NCBI GenBank assembly: GCA_021029095.1
Contig: JAJOHG010000343.1
Span: 1 to 27,613, forward strand
DNA: 27,613 nucleotides
DNA from: Phellopilus nigrolimitatus
Lineage: Eukaryota > Basidiomycota > Agaricomycetes > Hymenochaetales > Hymenochaetaceae
Reading direction: 5' to 3'
Part shown: positions 1 through 9,045 of the stretch, piece after piece
How positions within the stretch are numbered: position 1 is the first letter of the stretch
Layout: each line of letters starts with the position of its first letter
Notes under the pieces: model-generated
Told to the model about the DNA's origin: nothing
Database searches by the model: none
Seen by the model: only the letters and a program-made list of their open reading frames with translations
Translations under genes and position numbers: made by a program

Positions 1-671
1 CCGACTCGGCCGCCTCTCTGCTTGGGCCGGTAGCGGCGACTCCATCAGCCGCCCCTCCAACTCATCGGCCGACCATACCTCCCGCTCTCCCGTGTCGGAT
101 CTCCCTGACCCTCCCGTCGCGTTCTCCGTCCTCGTTGTCGCGGCCGCCTCCTTTCCCTCTCGTCAACCTCAACTCTCGCGACAGATGCGCGTACTCACAG
201 GAGTGCGCCTCCCTCTCCCCGGCACGGCCACGTCGAGCTCGTCGCAAAACCGACGGCCGCTTTCCCTTCCCGGCTCCCGCCAATCTCGTCCATCGCCACT
301 CAGTGCGGCGACCGCGTCCAGAACATCCCCGTCCGCGCCTGCGTCCCGCGCACTGACTTCCAAGGCCGCCGACGCCTCCTGCAAGTCGCGCCGCTCCGCG
401 TCCAGGGTCTCCCGGTCGACCGCCGCCAGCGCACCGTCATGATAACTCCAAACGGTGTTTACCCACTCCTACCAATACGGTTAGCGCGAATATCCACCGA
501 CCAACCCGGCCGACATACCATTCGTTCCCGCACCTCTACAACCGACATGAGCAATGCTCCCGCATCGGTCAACGCCGCGCCTTCGGCAATACCCGCCCGT
601 ACCCCGGAAAAAGCGCCCCGCACCGCCGCCGCCGCCTGTTGCGCAGGAGTTGGGAGAAAGGAGGAAGACAT
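1..671 (-). CDS. Gene A: hypothetical protein, 3' part beyond the window (partial)
   Basis: I do not recognise this protein. I rebuilt it as three exons: 534-671, 199-468 and 1-150 (continuing off the left edge), with introns 469-533 (65 nt) and 151-198 (48 nt). Both introns have GT-AG ends and are phase 0, with branch-like CTAAC and TTGAC. The start is the ATG at 671-669, giving MSSSFLPTPAQQ. The visible 186 residues are rich in Ala, Arg, Glu and Gly. Exon 2 has a heptad-like charged stretch around LAAVDRETLDAERRDL that could be a short coiled coil. The opposite-strand open frames over this region are GC-driven shadows. It lies in the same orientation as gene B, 461 nt downstream of B's stop. 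The joined frame and codon-like composition support a real gene, but function is unknown. It could belong to a repetitive gene family associated with the retroelements here (inference). Confidence 0.5.
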
Positions 672-1132
672 GGTTAAGACGATCCCACCCACGAATGTCC
701 TCCTTAAATCCCGACTGTGCATCAACCCGCAACCATTCCCGCGTCGACATCAAACTACGCTTTCCGACTCCATCGACATCAAACTACGCTTTCCGACTCC
801 GCGCTTCGATACATTCACCGGGCCCCGTACACCGGCCGTCCACATCGGCTTCTTCCGCAGCGCATCATTTCTCTATTTCGGCCTCGCTATGCCGCCATGT
901 CCAACCCGCCATCCCGTCCTTAGTACCGCCCCGCTCCCCGACAACGCCACACCCGCCGCTCCGCCTCGCTCAAGTTCGCACCCGGTCGCCTCACACCCGT
1001 TCAAATAAAACCTCGCATTCTATGTAATATTCCGATATTATATTATACACATGCGGACACGAAAGCATTTTCAAAACCACAAAACACGAAAGCAAAAACA
1101 CGATAACAAGACGAAATCCGACGCGACAACAC
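672..1132. other. Intergenic stretch between genes A and B
   Basis: This interval holds the presumed promoter of gene A (minus strand) and the 3' flank of gene B. It contains a 29-nt-period tandem duplication (744-800) and an AT-rich island at about 1003-1055 (with TATTATATTATACAC) that contrasts sharply with the GC-rich surroundings. I see no gene of its own; the plus-strand open frames here are low-complexity Pro/Ser/Arg shadows. Confidence 0.5.
744..800. repeat. Tandem duplication, two 28-nt copies at period 29
   Basis: Positions 744-771 and 773-800 are identical (both begin TCGACATCAAACTACGC) and are separated by one base. This is a simple tandem duplication upstream of gene A. Confidence 0.9.
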
Positions 1133-2859
1133 TCACTTCCCCGCTTTCTTCCCTTTCCCCTTTCCTTTACCCTTCTCCGTTCCGTACTCCGCGTCCGGTC
1201 GCGGCCCACCCAGCAGCGCATACAGGTGCTCGTTCGCTTCCAACTTCCGACGGATCGCCCGGATCGCCTCTCGATGACCGCCCAGCTGCACGTACAGGCC
1301 GTCCATCGCGCGGGAATGGGCCGTGATCATTTTCTCGTCCGCCACGAGGTTCTCCAGCAACGCCGCCCGCAGAACCCCGATGTCTCGCCGGTCCATCCGC
1401 GCCACGAACGTCCCCGCTGTGACCCTGTCGAAAACATCGCCCGCGTCGGCCGTGCCCTCACCGTCCGACTCCCCTTCCGCGTCCGCATCGCTCTCCTCCA
1501 CGACCGAAGCCGACTTGGCCGCGCGGCTGCGAGACCTCTTGACGACGTCTCCGTCCGCCGGGACACACCCCTTCTTCTGGTGGGCGCACTTCTGGCAGAC
1601 CTTGCTGCTCTCGGTGCGGTAGCACTTCGCGGCCGTCTTCTTGCAGTTTTCACACGGCGGGGTGTGCTCGGTCCACGTCGGCTCGTCCTTCGTCCCGCGC
1701 TCGGCCTTCACCCTTCCGGCGACCTGCTCATCACCCGTTAGCGCCTCCATCCACTATCTCGCAACCGGCCCTTACCTTAGCAACCCTCCCTTCCATACCT
1801 CCCACTCCCCGAGCCGCCACAATCACCCCACCCGCCGTTCCCGATCCGTCCGCCGCCGCCGCTCCGCCCACCGCATCCGCTCCACCCAACCCGTCCGCAC
1901 CGTCCTCCCATCCGCCGCCCGCCTCCGACTCCGCCCCGTCCCCGAAACCACTCCACTCCCTCACCATCTCCGTGTCCCCATCCGCATCCCTCGCTCCGTC
2001 CCGCTCCGCCCCGCCGTCCTCTCGGGCCGTATCCTTCGCCACGAGGCCGGACACCGTGCCGACTGCAGCTTCCGCACCAGCATCCGACACTGCGCCGCCC
2101 CCGCCAGTCTCCTCTCCCGCGTCCTTCGGAGATTCCGCCCACTCGGCCGCCTCGTCTCTACCCGCGGTCGGCGAGCCCACCCGCGCCTGCTTGTCCGCTC
2201 GGCCCTTCTCACACGGCGCCTCTTGCGACGCCGCACGCTTGCGGGCGACCGGCGCTTGCGTGACCACCGAGGGCGGACCCTCCAGCTGTCTCAGTTAAAC
2301 ACCAATACCCACTCAAAAACCGTGAGCAGCCACTCACCGTCGGCTCCTCCTCCTCCGCCTTCACCACGCGTTCCGCCTCCGCCGCCGCGAGTGCCGCGTA
2401 CTTGCGAAGGTCGCCCAAATCCGCCCCAGTGGCGCGCGCGCGGTCCACGAGCCCAGTGTATTGCCGACGTAGGGCGCGCTTCATCCCCGCAACCCACTCG
2501 TAGTCGGCCGGCGTGAAACGATCTCGGCAGTCGTTTAACGCCGCATCCAGCGTCTTCTACCCGTCGGTAACTCAACATTAGCGTCCCACCCTCAACCTCA
2601 GCAAACGACAAAAACTTACCCAGCGGAAATCTGCCTGCCATACGCCCTCCAGGAGCATGGCCTTGTCGTCCTCCGTGCTCCACTCCCGCACGCTCTCCTC
2701 GAACGCGTCGATCGCCATCCGAACCAGCCCCCCCCCAGTGGTCGCCAGAAACGCGTTCGGCGGCACGGTCCCGGTCACAGAAGTCCCGGTCACAGAAGTC
2801 CCAGCCGCAGAAGCCCCAGTTTCCGGAAGAGAAGCAGAGCGCGGGGGCAGCGAAGACAT
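1133..2859 (-). CDS. Gene B: hypothetical protein with Zn2Cys6-like cysteine cluster
   Basis: Four exons on the minus strand: 2620-2859, 2338-2556, 1776-2285 and 1133-1723. The introns are 63, 52 and 52 nt, all phase 0, and the spliced product is 519 aa. The start is the ATG at 2859 (MSSLPPRSAS). Residues 50-80 hold an acidic helix-like segment ending EGVWQADFRW. Exon 2 is helical and charged (YEWVAGMKRALRRQYTGLV, then KAEEEE). Residues about 154-323 are an Ala/Gly/Asp low-complexity linker. Residues 347-376 carry six cysteines spaced C-x2-C-x6-C-x8-C-x2-C-x6-C, which fits the fungal Zn(II)2Cys6 binuclear cluster pattern. A further helical part follows, then a Lys/Gly-rich basic tail. A DNA-binding role is possible, but the cluster sits in the C-terminal half rather than at the N-terminus usual for Gal4-type regulators. 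It could be a retroelement-associated repetitive gene. Gene C diverges from it. Confidence 0.65.
2771..2815 (-). repeat. 15-nt in-frame repeats in gene B
   Basis: Two perfect 15-nt units (2771-2785 and 2786-2800) and a third diverged unit (2801-2815) encode a Gly-Thr-Ser-Val-Thr type pentapeptide repeat near the N-terminus of gene B. The array keeps the reading frame, as expected for coding DNA that expands by slippage. Confidence 0.85.
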
Positions 2860-3456
2860 GGTGGTCGAAGAGAGAAAGGCGGGAGCACCGACCGTGCTTA
2901 AAACAAAAATTGCTTCCGCCCCCATCACTCGGCTAACCCGATTCGGCAGCGCGCCCCCTTCCGTGCCTGTTGCCACCCGGCACTTGCCGACGGTTCCGGC
3001 GGCACGCCACACCTCCCGGTGAATCACACTACAGTGTCTAAGTCCCTCCGTCCGACTCGTCCCCTAAACGGTACCCGGACGTTTCATCGGTTACTTCTAG
3101 GCCCTGGCATGGAGCCGTCCTCGGCGGCCAATCGCAGCCTCCCCTTTTCCTCCCCCACAGTCGGCGCATCTCGGTCAATCGCTCCTCGGCCAGTGCCGGA
3201 TCGGATTCAAATCGGCCGCCTCTCCTCTCGGTCGGACACCCAGCGATCCAAATCGGATCGGCTTTTCACCGGCCGTCCCACTTATCGGATGTCGGATAAT
3301 CCGCTCCCTATCGGACACCCGTGGCCACTTACCCCCTTATCGCACCCCTACTCGCGCATCAGTCGGCACCCATCGGTTATAATGCAACACCGCCACGCCT
3401 CGGCCGCGGCTCACCTATATCAATAACCCGCTGCACACGTACCCCAGGGCACGAAT
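2860..3456. promoter_or_regulatory. Divergent promoter between genes B and C with clustered TCGG motifs
   Basis: This 597-nt interval separates divergent genes B and C. Between about 3197 and 3377 the motif TCGG recurs roughly ten times, often as ATCGGA or TCGGAT (for example near 3199, 3251, 3284, 3291 and 3310). TATA-like sequences lie at about 3377-3384 (TTATAATG) and about 3415-3421 (CTATATC), upstream of the gene C start. The repeats could be binding sites for a regulator or simple local drift. No other gene is visible. Confidence 0.45.
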
Positions 3457-4314
3457 ATGGCTGCGCTCGAACCCCCCATCCACATCCCACCCATTCCCCT
3501 TCCGCTCCCCGGCAACGCAGACGCCCCGTCTCCTGTCGGGCTCCCCTATACACTCCCGCTATTCCTTGTCCACGTCGCATGGGTTGCCCTCGTCAATCAC
3601 CTTTCCGAATCCCGACTCGTTCCCCTTGCCATTCACTATGTCGGTCCCCGCTTCGCCGCCCAGTGGAGTAGCATCCCCCTCGACGACGACGCTCCATGGT
3701 CCTCCTTTATCCGCGGTCTCACCAGAGCCTACCCGGAAATCCTCCCCAGCATTGACCCGCAAAAGCTCTTCCACATGCAATCCGAAATCGGCCGCCTCAT
3801 TCTTGAGGACATCGGGCACGATGCGACGCGCGCGTTTGAGGCGTTTTTCTGGATCGACGACATCATCCTTATCTTCGCAATCCAACTCGGCTACCCCTAC
3901 CGCGCACGGAATACCCTATCTGCCAACTTCGTTCTCTTCGCCCTTTCGGCAGTTTTCCGACGAACCAGAGATCTCGAGAACCACGGCGGCCTACGTGCCG
4001 ATGGCCCCTTCCCGGACCTTCCGCTTCCCGTCATCAACGGCCGCCCACACTATGATTTCGCCAACCCGCCGCGCGCCCGCCCCCTCGCCCCCGAGTTCAA
4101 CTTACAATGGGACCTTCACGCTCGTCCCGCCTCGCCACCACCCATCGTCCTTCCGCAACTGTTTCCCGACATACCCGATCTCCAACCTCCCGCCGTTCCC
4201 CCGCTCCCCGAGTTCCTCCTTCCGCCTCCCGCCCGTCTCGCACAGCCCACCGTCATCACCATCTATGACAGTGACGATGAGCGCCCCTCGCGGTCTCCGC
4301 CACCAAGACAGTGA
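3457..4314 (+). CDS. Gene C: hypothetical protein with acidic SIM-like C-terminus
   Basis: Single-exon frame of 285 aa, not recognised. The N-terminal half (residues about 25-175) looks folded: hydrophobic helices (LPLFLVHVAWVALVNHL and FFWIDDIILIFAIQLGYPY) alternate with charged stretches, and aromatic residues are frequent. Residues about 185-260 are Pro-rich and probably disordered. The tail, VITIYDSDDE near residues 264-273, has the form of a SUMO-interacting motif: a hydrophobic core of four followed by acidic and Ser residues. An overlapping +2 frame at 3566-4336 is Ser/Pro low complexity and is taken as a shadow. The stop lies only about 25 nt before a G-rich tract and the start of an LTR-like segment, so C may be the last gene of an LTR element or simply its neighbour. 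Function unknown. Confidence 0.6.
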   Translation: MAALEPPIHIPPIPLPLPGNADAPSPVGLPYTLPLFLVHVAWVALVNHLSESRLVPLAIHYVGPRFAAQWSSIPLDDDAPWSSFIRGLTRAYPEILPSIDPQKLFHMQSEIGRLILEDIGHDATRAFEAFFWIDDIILIFAIQLGYPYRARNTLSANFVLFALSAVFRRTRDLENHGGLRADGPFPDLPLPVINGRPHYDFANPPRARPLAPEFNLQWDLHARPASPPPIVLPQLFPDIPDLQPPAVPPLPEFLLPPPARLAQPTVITIYDSDDERPSRSPPPRQ

Positions 4315-4337
4315 CCGAGGACGGTCACGATTTTAGT

Positions 4338-4946
4338 GGGGGGGAGGTGTACCAGTATACGACTGGGTACAGTCCGATTCCGCCACCGTAGGAGCGGCAG
4401 ACGGAGTCCGACGTCGGCAAGCGGTGTTAAGAGGGAGGAACAGCCGGGAGAGTAGTAGGCGGAAGAGGGATCGGACTAAGATGCGGAGGACTAACGGCCG
4501 ATGACGCATTCCGCGAGCGGTCGGTCGGCCGATCAGATCGGAGGCGAGTTAGCCGACGGCTAGTGATTCGAGGGTGAAGATAAGAAGGATTTGCGGGCCG
4601 GCGGGTGTCCTATTTAGAGTAGAGTATCGCATCATGTAGTGCAGGCGGGCCCGGTCCTTCCTCTATAGAGTTCATTGCCCACTTCTCTTCCCTCTGTCCG
4701 ACGTCGATCCGGTTCCCGTCGTCTCGAGGCTTCGCGCTATTTTGTTCCGCTCTGCACTCCGACAGTTGGCTCCGCCCCGACAGATCGAGTCGGCCACGCG
4801 CCCGACGAGGACGCGGGCGCTTCTGATCCGACCCAGTGTCGAGTCCGACTTCGGCTTGTTCCCTCCTGGCTAAAGCACTGTAGATTCACCGAACGGCGGA
4901 CGTACGGTCCTTCGACTGTTTTCCCGCCCGGCACGAAAGGATCTCG
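4338..4946 (+). mobile_element. Putative polypurine tract and LTR (Gypsy-like), 3' end unclear
   Basis: A run of seven Gs and AGG (4338-4347) precedes TGTACC at 4348, which forms a short inverted repeat with GGGTACA at 4365-4371. A purine tract followed by TG is the usual 3' boundary of an LTR-retrotransposon interior. Further in, CCTATTTAGAG near 4608-4618 and CTATAG near 4660 resemble an LTR core promoter. I could not find the other LTR, a clear CA end or target-site duplications. The segment does not match the Copia 3' LTR at 9046-9485, so it comes from a different element. It ends by direct junction with Copia gag at about 4946. The Gypsy assignment is inference only. No gene is seen in these 600 nt; the 91-aa plus-strand frame at 4675-4950 has no recognisable domain. 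Confidence 0.4.
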
Positions 4947-7900
4947 TTAAGCGAGTTTACGCAGAAGTCTGCATTTGCGCAGACCTCCCTTCGCACTGAA
5001 TTCCTCGAGGCACGTTGCCCGGGGGATGCTGATGTCCGCGAGTACCTGAGTGAGCTGCGCACGAGGCGCGAGACGCTCGCCCAGTCCGGAGTCGAGATTT
5101 CCGACAAGGATTTTCGCTCGACCATCATCAATTCAATTCCGAACCGACTCGCGAATTTTGCATCTTCGCAGTTAACGGCAGCGGAGATAGCGGCACGCAT
5201 GTCCGCTACCCTGGCCGATGACGATGAACACCATGTTTTCGAGGTCGATCCTGAGGTCTTAATCCACATTGTGTCGGATGAGGCGGACCGACAGAAGCGA
5301 GAGCGCCAGTCAAAGCGTAAGGAGCCGGCCAGGAACTCGAAAGACAAGGACGAGGCTCTTCACGTGAGCTCGTCCGCGAAGCCGAAACCGAAGAGTGACG
5401 CGAAGCCGCGCGGCGCCTGTTGGAATTGCGGCGAGACCGGGCACCTTCGCGCGAAGTGCCCGAAGCCAAAGAAAGACACGTCCAAGGACAAGTTGAAGGA
5501 CAGCGCGCACGCTGTCGACTCGGACTCGGACTCGGATGGGGTCTGGGACTGCGCCAATATGGCATGGGAGTTGTCCGACGATGAGGACGATGCGGGCTCA
5601 ATGCCTGGACTTGTTGACCTGTCGGATAGCGAGCCCGAGGACGCTTGGTCGGATGATGAAGATGACGAGCTATCGAGTTCGTGCTCTGATGGCGAGGAAG
5701 CTGACAGTGAGGAGGATGTGAGTGCGTACATCACGCACATTCGCGAGGCCGACAATGCTCGTCGCGCGATCATCGACTCCGGTTCTACACGCCACATTTC
5801 GCCGTACCGCGCGGATTTTTCTTCATTCGCTGAAACGCCGCCGAAGAGCCTTCGCGCTGCAAATAAGCAGCCTTTCCATGCTACAGGAGAGGGAGAGTTA
5901 GTCATCGAGCTCCCAAACGGCACGGACTCGACGAAAATGACACTTACTGAAGTCCTTTACTCACCCGAAGTCGGATACACCCTGATTTCCGTTGGCGCGC
6001 TCGACCGCGCGGAGTACTCGGCTACCTTTGCTGGAGGCAAGTGTGTGCTGCGCGATGCGGCCGGTTTGCGCATTGGAGAGATTCCTCGGTCTGGAAAAGG
6101 CCTGTACCGTTTTGCTCACGCATCCGTCGACCCAACACTGCAAGATACAGCAAACGTGGCCGAAGACACGCTGAGCCTCATGGAGCTCCATGCTCGCATG
6201 GGACACATTGCGCCTGCGACGGCCGAGAAGCTCATACGCAAGGGCTTTGTGACCGGTCTTCGCTTAGACACATCGGGTCCGACACCGACACTCTGCGAGT
6301 CCTGTGTATACGGAAAGGCGGCGCGCAAACCTATTGCCCGCGAGCGAGGTGGTGAGCGCGCGACGGAATTCGGAGGCGAAGTCCATACCGACGTATGGGG
6401 ACCAGCGCCTACGCGTTCACTTGGTGGACGGCACTACTACGTCTCGTTCACAGATGATGCAACGCGCGTAACGAAGCTGTACCTGTTGAAAAAGAAAAGT
6501 GATGTTTTCCGGTCTTACCGTCATTTCGAGTCCTGGGCCGACACCCAGATGAATGCGAAGGTTCGCGTCCTTCATTCCGATCGGGGTGGCGAGTATACTG
6601 GCAAGGAATTCGTCATGCACCTTAAAAACAACGGTACGAAACAGAAACTCACTGTCCATGACATGCCCGAGCATAACGGGGTTGCCGAACGCCTAAACCG
6701 CACAATCCTGGAGAAAGTGCGCGCCATGTTGCATGCGAGCGGGCTGCCGAAATTTTTGTGGGCCGAGGCCGCGCGCCATGCCGTTTGGTTGAAAAATCGG
6801 ACCCCGACGCGAGCGCTGAAGGACATGACACCGCACGAGGCGATGACGGGCACGAAGCCCGACCTTCGCGGGCTGCGCGCCTGGGGAGCGAGGTGCTGGG
6901 TACATGACAGTTCGAGCTCGAAGCTCGAACCGCGCGCGCGCGAAGGCCGTTGGATGGGATTTGACGCGACGTCGAACGGGCAGCGGGTTTTTTGGCCTGA
7001 AAAGAAAAGCATTAGCGTTGAGCGGAACATTTACTTCGACCCCGGAGAGACTTCGAGTCGTCTCGAGGGGGAGGAATTGGACGGAGGTGGAGAATCCGAA
7101 ACGACCCCGAAGAACTCACTGCAGACGCCCGAAAATGCGCCGGCACCCGTGCAAGTGCCAGCCGCACCCCCAGCTGACCCGCCGACACCTTCGCCACCAC
7201 CCGCACCTGCCGGACCAGCAGCAGCCGATCCCCTGCAGCAGCGCGAGCAGCGAATTCGAGCTCCGTCGGCTTACCTTCGTCGTCTTCAGTCCGGAGAGGG
7301 CTCGCAGACGCATTGGCGTCGCGATGGTGCCGTTCCGCGAGGAATGCGCACGTTGCGTGAATTTGTTGATCAGGACGAGGAGGGGGCTAATCTGGCAGTA
7401 GAAGATGATTATGATGATGAGTATGATTTTTTCGCGGCGATGGAGGAGGCGGAAGGGCTCGAGCCGCGCTCACTCGCAGAAGCAAAACGCTTACCGGAAT
7501 GGTCCGAATGGGAGCGCGCTGTCAATGACGAGCTATCGACACTGCGCGCGGCCGGTACGTGGGTGTTGGAGGAGCCGCCCGCTGGTGCCAACATTGTCGG
7601 CTCAAAGTGGGTTTTCAAAATCAAAAAGGACGCTGCCGGAAACATTGTCCGGCGAAAAGCCCGACTCGTTGCGCAGGGCTTCAGCCAGGTGCCCGGCATT
7701 GACTACTTCGATACTTTTGCGCCCGTTGCAAAGCTGGCATCCATCCGTGCCACTCTTGCAATGGCGGCACGGCTCGATCTTGAGCTGGAGCAAGTGGACA
7801 TTAAGGGTGCCTATCTCAACGGTGAGTTGGAAGCCGGAGAAGTCATTTACATGCGACACCCACCTGGATATGTGCCGCGCGACGCAGGCACAAAGGTTTT

Positions 7901-9038
7901 GAGGCTGAAGAAGACACTGTATGGACTGAAGCAAAGTGGGAGGCGGTGGTATCAGAAGTTGACATGGATTTTCGTCGATGAGCTCGGACTGACTCGCTGT
8001 GACGTGGATCAGGCCGTCTTTTTTCGTCACGTGGGGCGTGACGTGACTGTCGTCGTCGTGCACGTCGACGACTGCACCATTGCTGCATCCTCCAGCTCCC
8101 TGATCTCTGCGCTGAAGTCTGGTCTCGCCCGCTATGTCGAAGTAACTGATCTTGGGCCTCTCCACTGGCTGCTTGGGATCGAAATCCGCCGAAACCGCGA
8201 CACAAAAACTCTGTCACTCTCGCAAACGGCCTACATTGAGGCCATTCTCCGTCGGTTCAACTTTGAGGAACTCAAGGCCGCTTCGTCCCCGATGGACCCG
8301 AATATCCATCTGAACAGCCAGCAGGGGCCGCAAACCGCACAAGACCACGCACAAATGCGCCTCGTGCCGTACCGCGAAGCACTTGGGTCCGTCATGTACG
8401 CAGCAATGGCGACACGGCCCGATGTCGCTTTCGCCGTGACACTCCTGTCGCGTTTCTCAACGAATCCTGGACCCGCGCATTGGGACGCTGTCAAGCGCGT
8501 CTTCCGCTATCTGAAGGGCACGCGCGAGCTTCGGCTCACTTACGGAGGGATTGGAGATGCCAGTGATGGTGGAATGAAGGGGTATACGGACGCGGACGGA
8601 AACACGCAGGAGGACAGGCGCGCTATCTCAGGTAACGCGTTTCTTATTGATGGCGGCGCTGTCTCTTGGTACTCTAAACAGCAGGAAATCGTTTCGCTCT
8701 CGACGACCGAGAGCGAATACGTCGCGGCCACGCATGCCGCGAAAGAAGCGATCTGGCTCCGCCAGCTCATTGCGCAAATCTTCGCGCCGCTCGAGGGGCC
8801 GACAACTCTTTTCTCCGATAACCAATCGGCCATTGCACTCACAAAGGACCATCAGTATCACGCGCGCACAAAACACATTGATATACGCTATCACTTTCTT
8901 CGCTGGGTCTGCGAAAACGGCACAATCAGGCTAATCTACTGCCCTACCGCCGACATGGTCGCTGATGCGCTCACCAAGCCGCTTCCCTCATTCAAGGTGA
9001 AGCATTTCGCGGTCGCACTCGGACTCCTCTCGGCTTGA
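4947..9038 (+). CDS. Copia gag-pol polyprotein, N-terminally truncated
   Basis: The frame is open from 4884, but gag similarity begins at about 4947 (SEFTQKSAFAQTSLRTEF, a UBN2/Copia gag segment). The first internal Met is at 5199, and residue numbers here count from it. The CCHC zinc knuckle is C74-C77-H82-C87, followed by an Asp/Ser-rich acidic linker (about 101-178) and protease active site DSGST (D193). The pre-integrase zinc region is LHARMGHIAP ... CESCVYG. The integrase D,D-35-E core is HTDVWGP, LHSDRGGEY and EHNGVAERLN. The reverse transcriptase starts at GSKWVFKIKK, with KARLVAQGFSQ, QVDIKGAYLNGEL and the catalytic VHVDD (variant of YVDD). RNase H has TDAD, TTESEY and SDNQSA, ending ADALTKPLP. 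All catalytic acids are present. Gag lacks roughly its first hundred residues and a start codon. Confidence 0.95.
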   Translation, partial: LSEFTQKSAFAQTSLRTEFLEARCPGDADVREYLSELRTRRETLAQSGVEISDKDFRSTIINSIPNRLANFASSQLTAAEIAARMSATLADDDEHHVFEVDPEVLIHIVSDEADRQKRERQSKRKEPARNSKDKDEALHVSSSAKPKPKSDAKPRGACWNCGETGHLRAKCPKPKKDTSKDKLKDSAHAVDSDSDSDGVWDCANMAWELSDDEDDAGSMPGLVDLSDSEPEDAWSDDEDDELSSSCSDGEEADSEEDVSAYITHIREADNARRAIIDSGSTRHISPYRADFSSFAETPPKSLRAANKQPFHATGEGELVIELPNGTDSTKMTLTEVLYSPEVGYTLISVGALDRAEYSATFAGGKCVLRDAAGLRIGEIPRSGKGLYRFAHASVDPTLQDTANVAEDTLSLMELHARMGHIAPATAEKLIRKGFVTGLRLDTSGPTPTLCESCVYGKAARKPIARERGGERATEFGGEVHTDVWGPAPTRSLGGRHYYVSFTDDATRVTKLYLLKKKSDVFRSYRHFESWADTQMNAKVRVLHSDRGGEYTGKEFVMHLKNNGTKQKLTVHDMPEHNGVAERLNRTILEKVRAMLHASGLPKFLWAEAARHAVWLKNRTPTRALKDMTPHEAMTGTKPDLRGLRAWGARCWVHDSSSSKLEPRAREGRWMGFDATSNGQRVFWPEKKSISVERNIYFDPGETSSRLEGEELDGGGESETTPKNSLQTPENAPAPVQVPAAPPADPPTPSPPPAPAGPAAADPLQQREQRIRAPSAYLRRLQSGEGSQTHWRRDGAVPRGMRTLREFVDQDEEGANLAVEDDYDDEYDFFAAMEEAEGLEPRSLAEAKRLPEWSEWERAVNDELSTLRAAGTWVLEEPPAGANIVGSKWVFKIKKDAAGNIVRRKARLVAQGFSQVPGIDYFDTFAPVAKLASIRATLAMAARLDLELEQVDIKGAYLNGELEAGEVIYMRHPPGYVPRDAGTKVLRLKKTLYGLKQSGRRWYQKLTWIFVDELGLTRCDVDQAVFFRHVGRDVTVVVVHVDDCTIAASSSSLISALKSGLARYVEVTDLGPLHWLLGIEIRRNRDTKTLSLSQTAYIEAILRRFNFEELKAASSPMDPNIHLNSQQGPQTAQDHAQMRLVPYREALGSVMYAAMATRPDVAFAVTLLSRFSTNPGPAHWDAVKRVFRYLKGTRELRLTYGGIGDASDGGMKGYTDADGNTQEDRRAISGNAFLIDGGAVSWYSKQQEIVSLSTTESEYVAATHAAKEAIWLRQLIAQIFAPLEGPTTLFSDNQSAIALTKDHQYHARTKHIDIRYHFLRWVCENGTIRLIYCPTADMVADALTKPLPSFKVKHFAVALGLLSA

Positions 9039-9045
9039 GGGGGAG

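Noticed and set aside
92..2516. Plus-strand open frames over genes A and B (for example 92-442, 439-1008, 1641-2516)
   Set aside because: They are Pro/Ser/Arg low-complexity antisense shadows of GC-rich coding DNA. The minus-strand frames join through good introns and carry the cysteine cluster.
3566..4336. 256-aa plus-strand frame overlapping gene C
   Set aside because: It is Ser/Pro/Thr-rich with no structured segment, while the 3457 frame has regular hydrophobic helices and a longer span.
4675..4950. 91-aa frame as a possible missing gag N-terminus
   Set aside because: It is in a different frame from gag and shows no gag-like residues; the region looks like LTR leader DNA.
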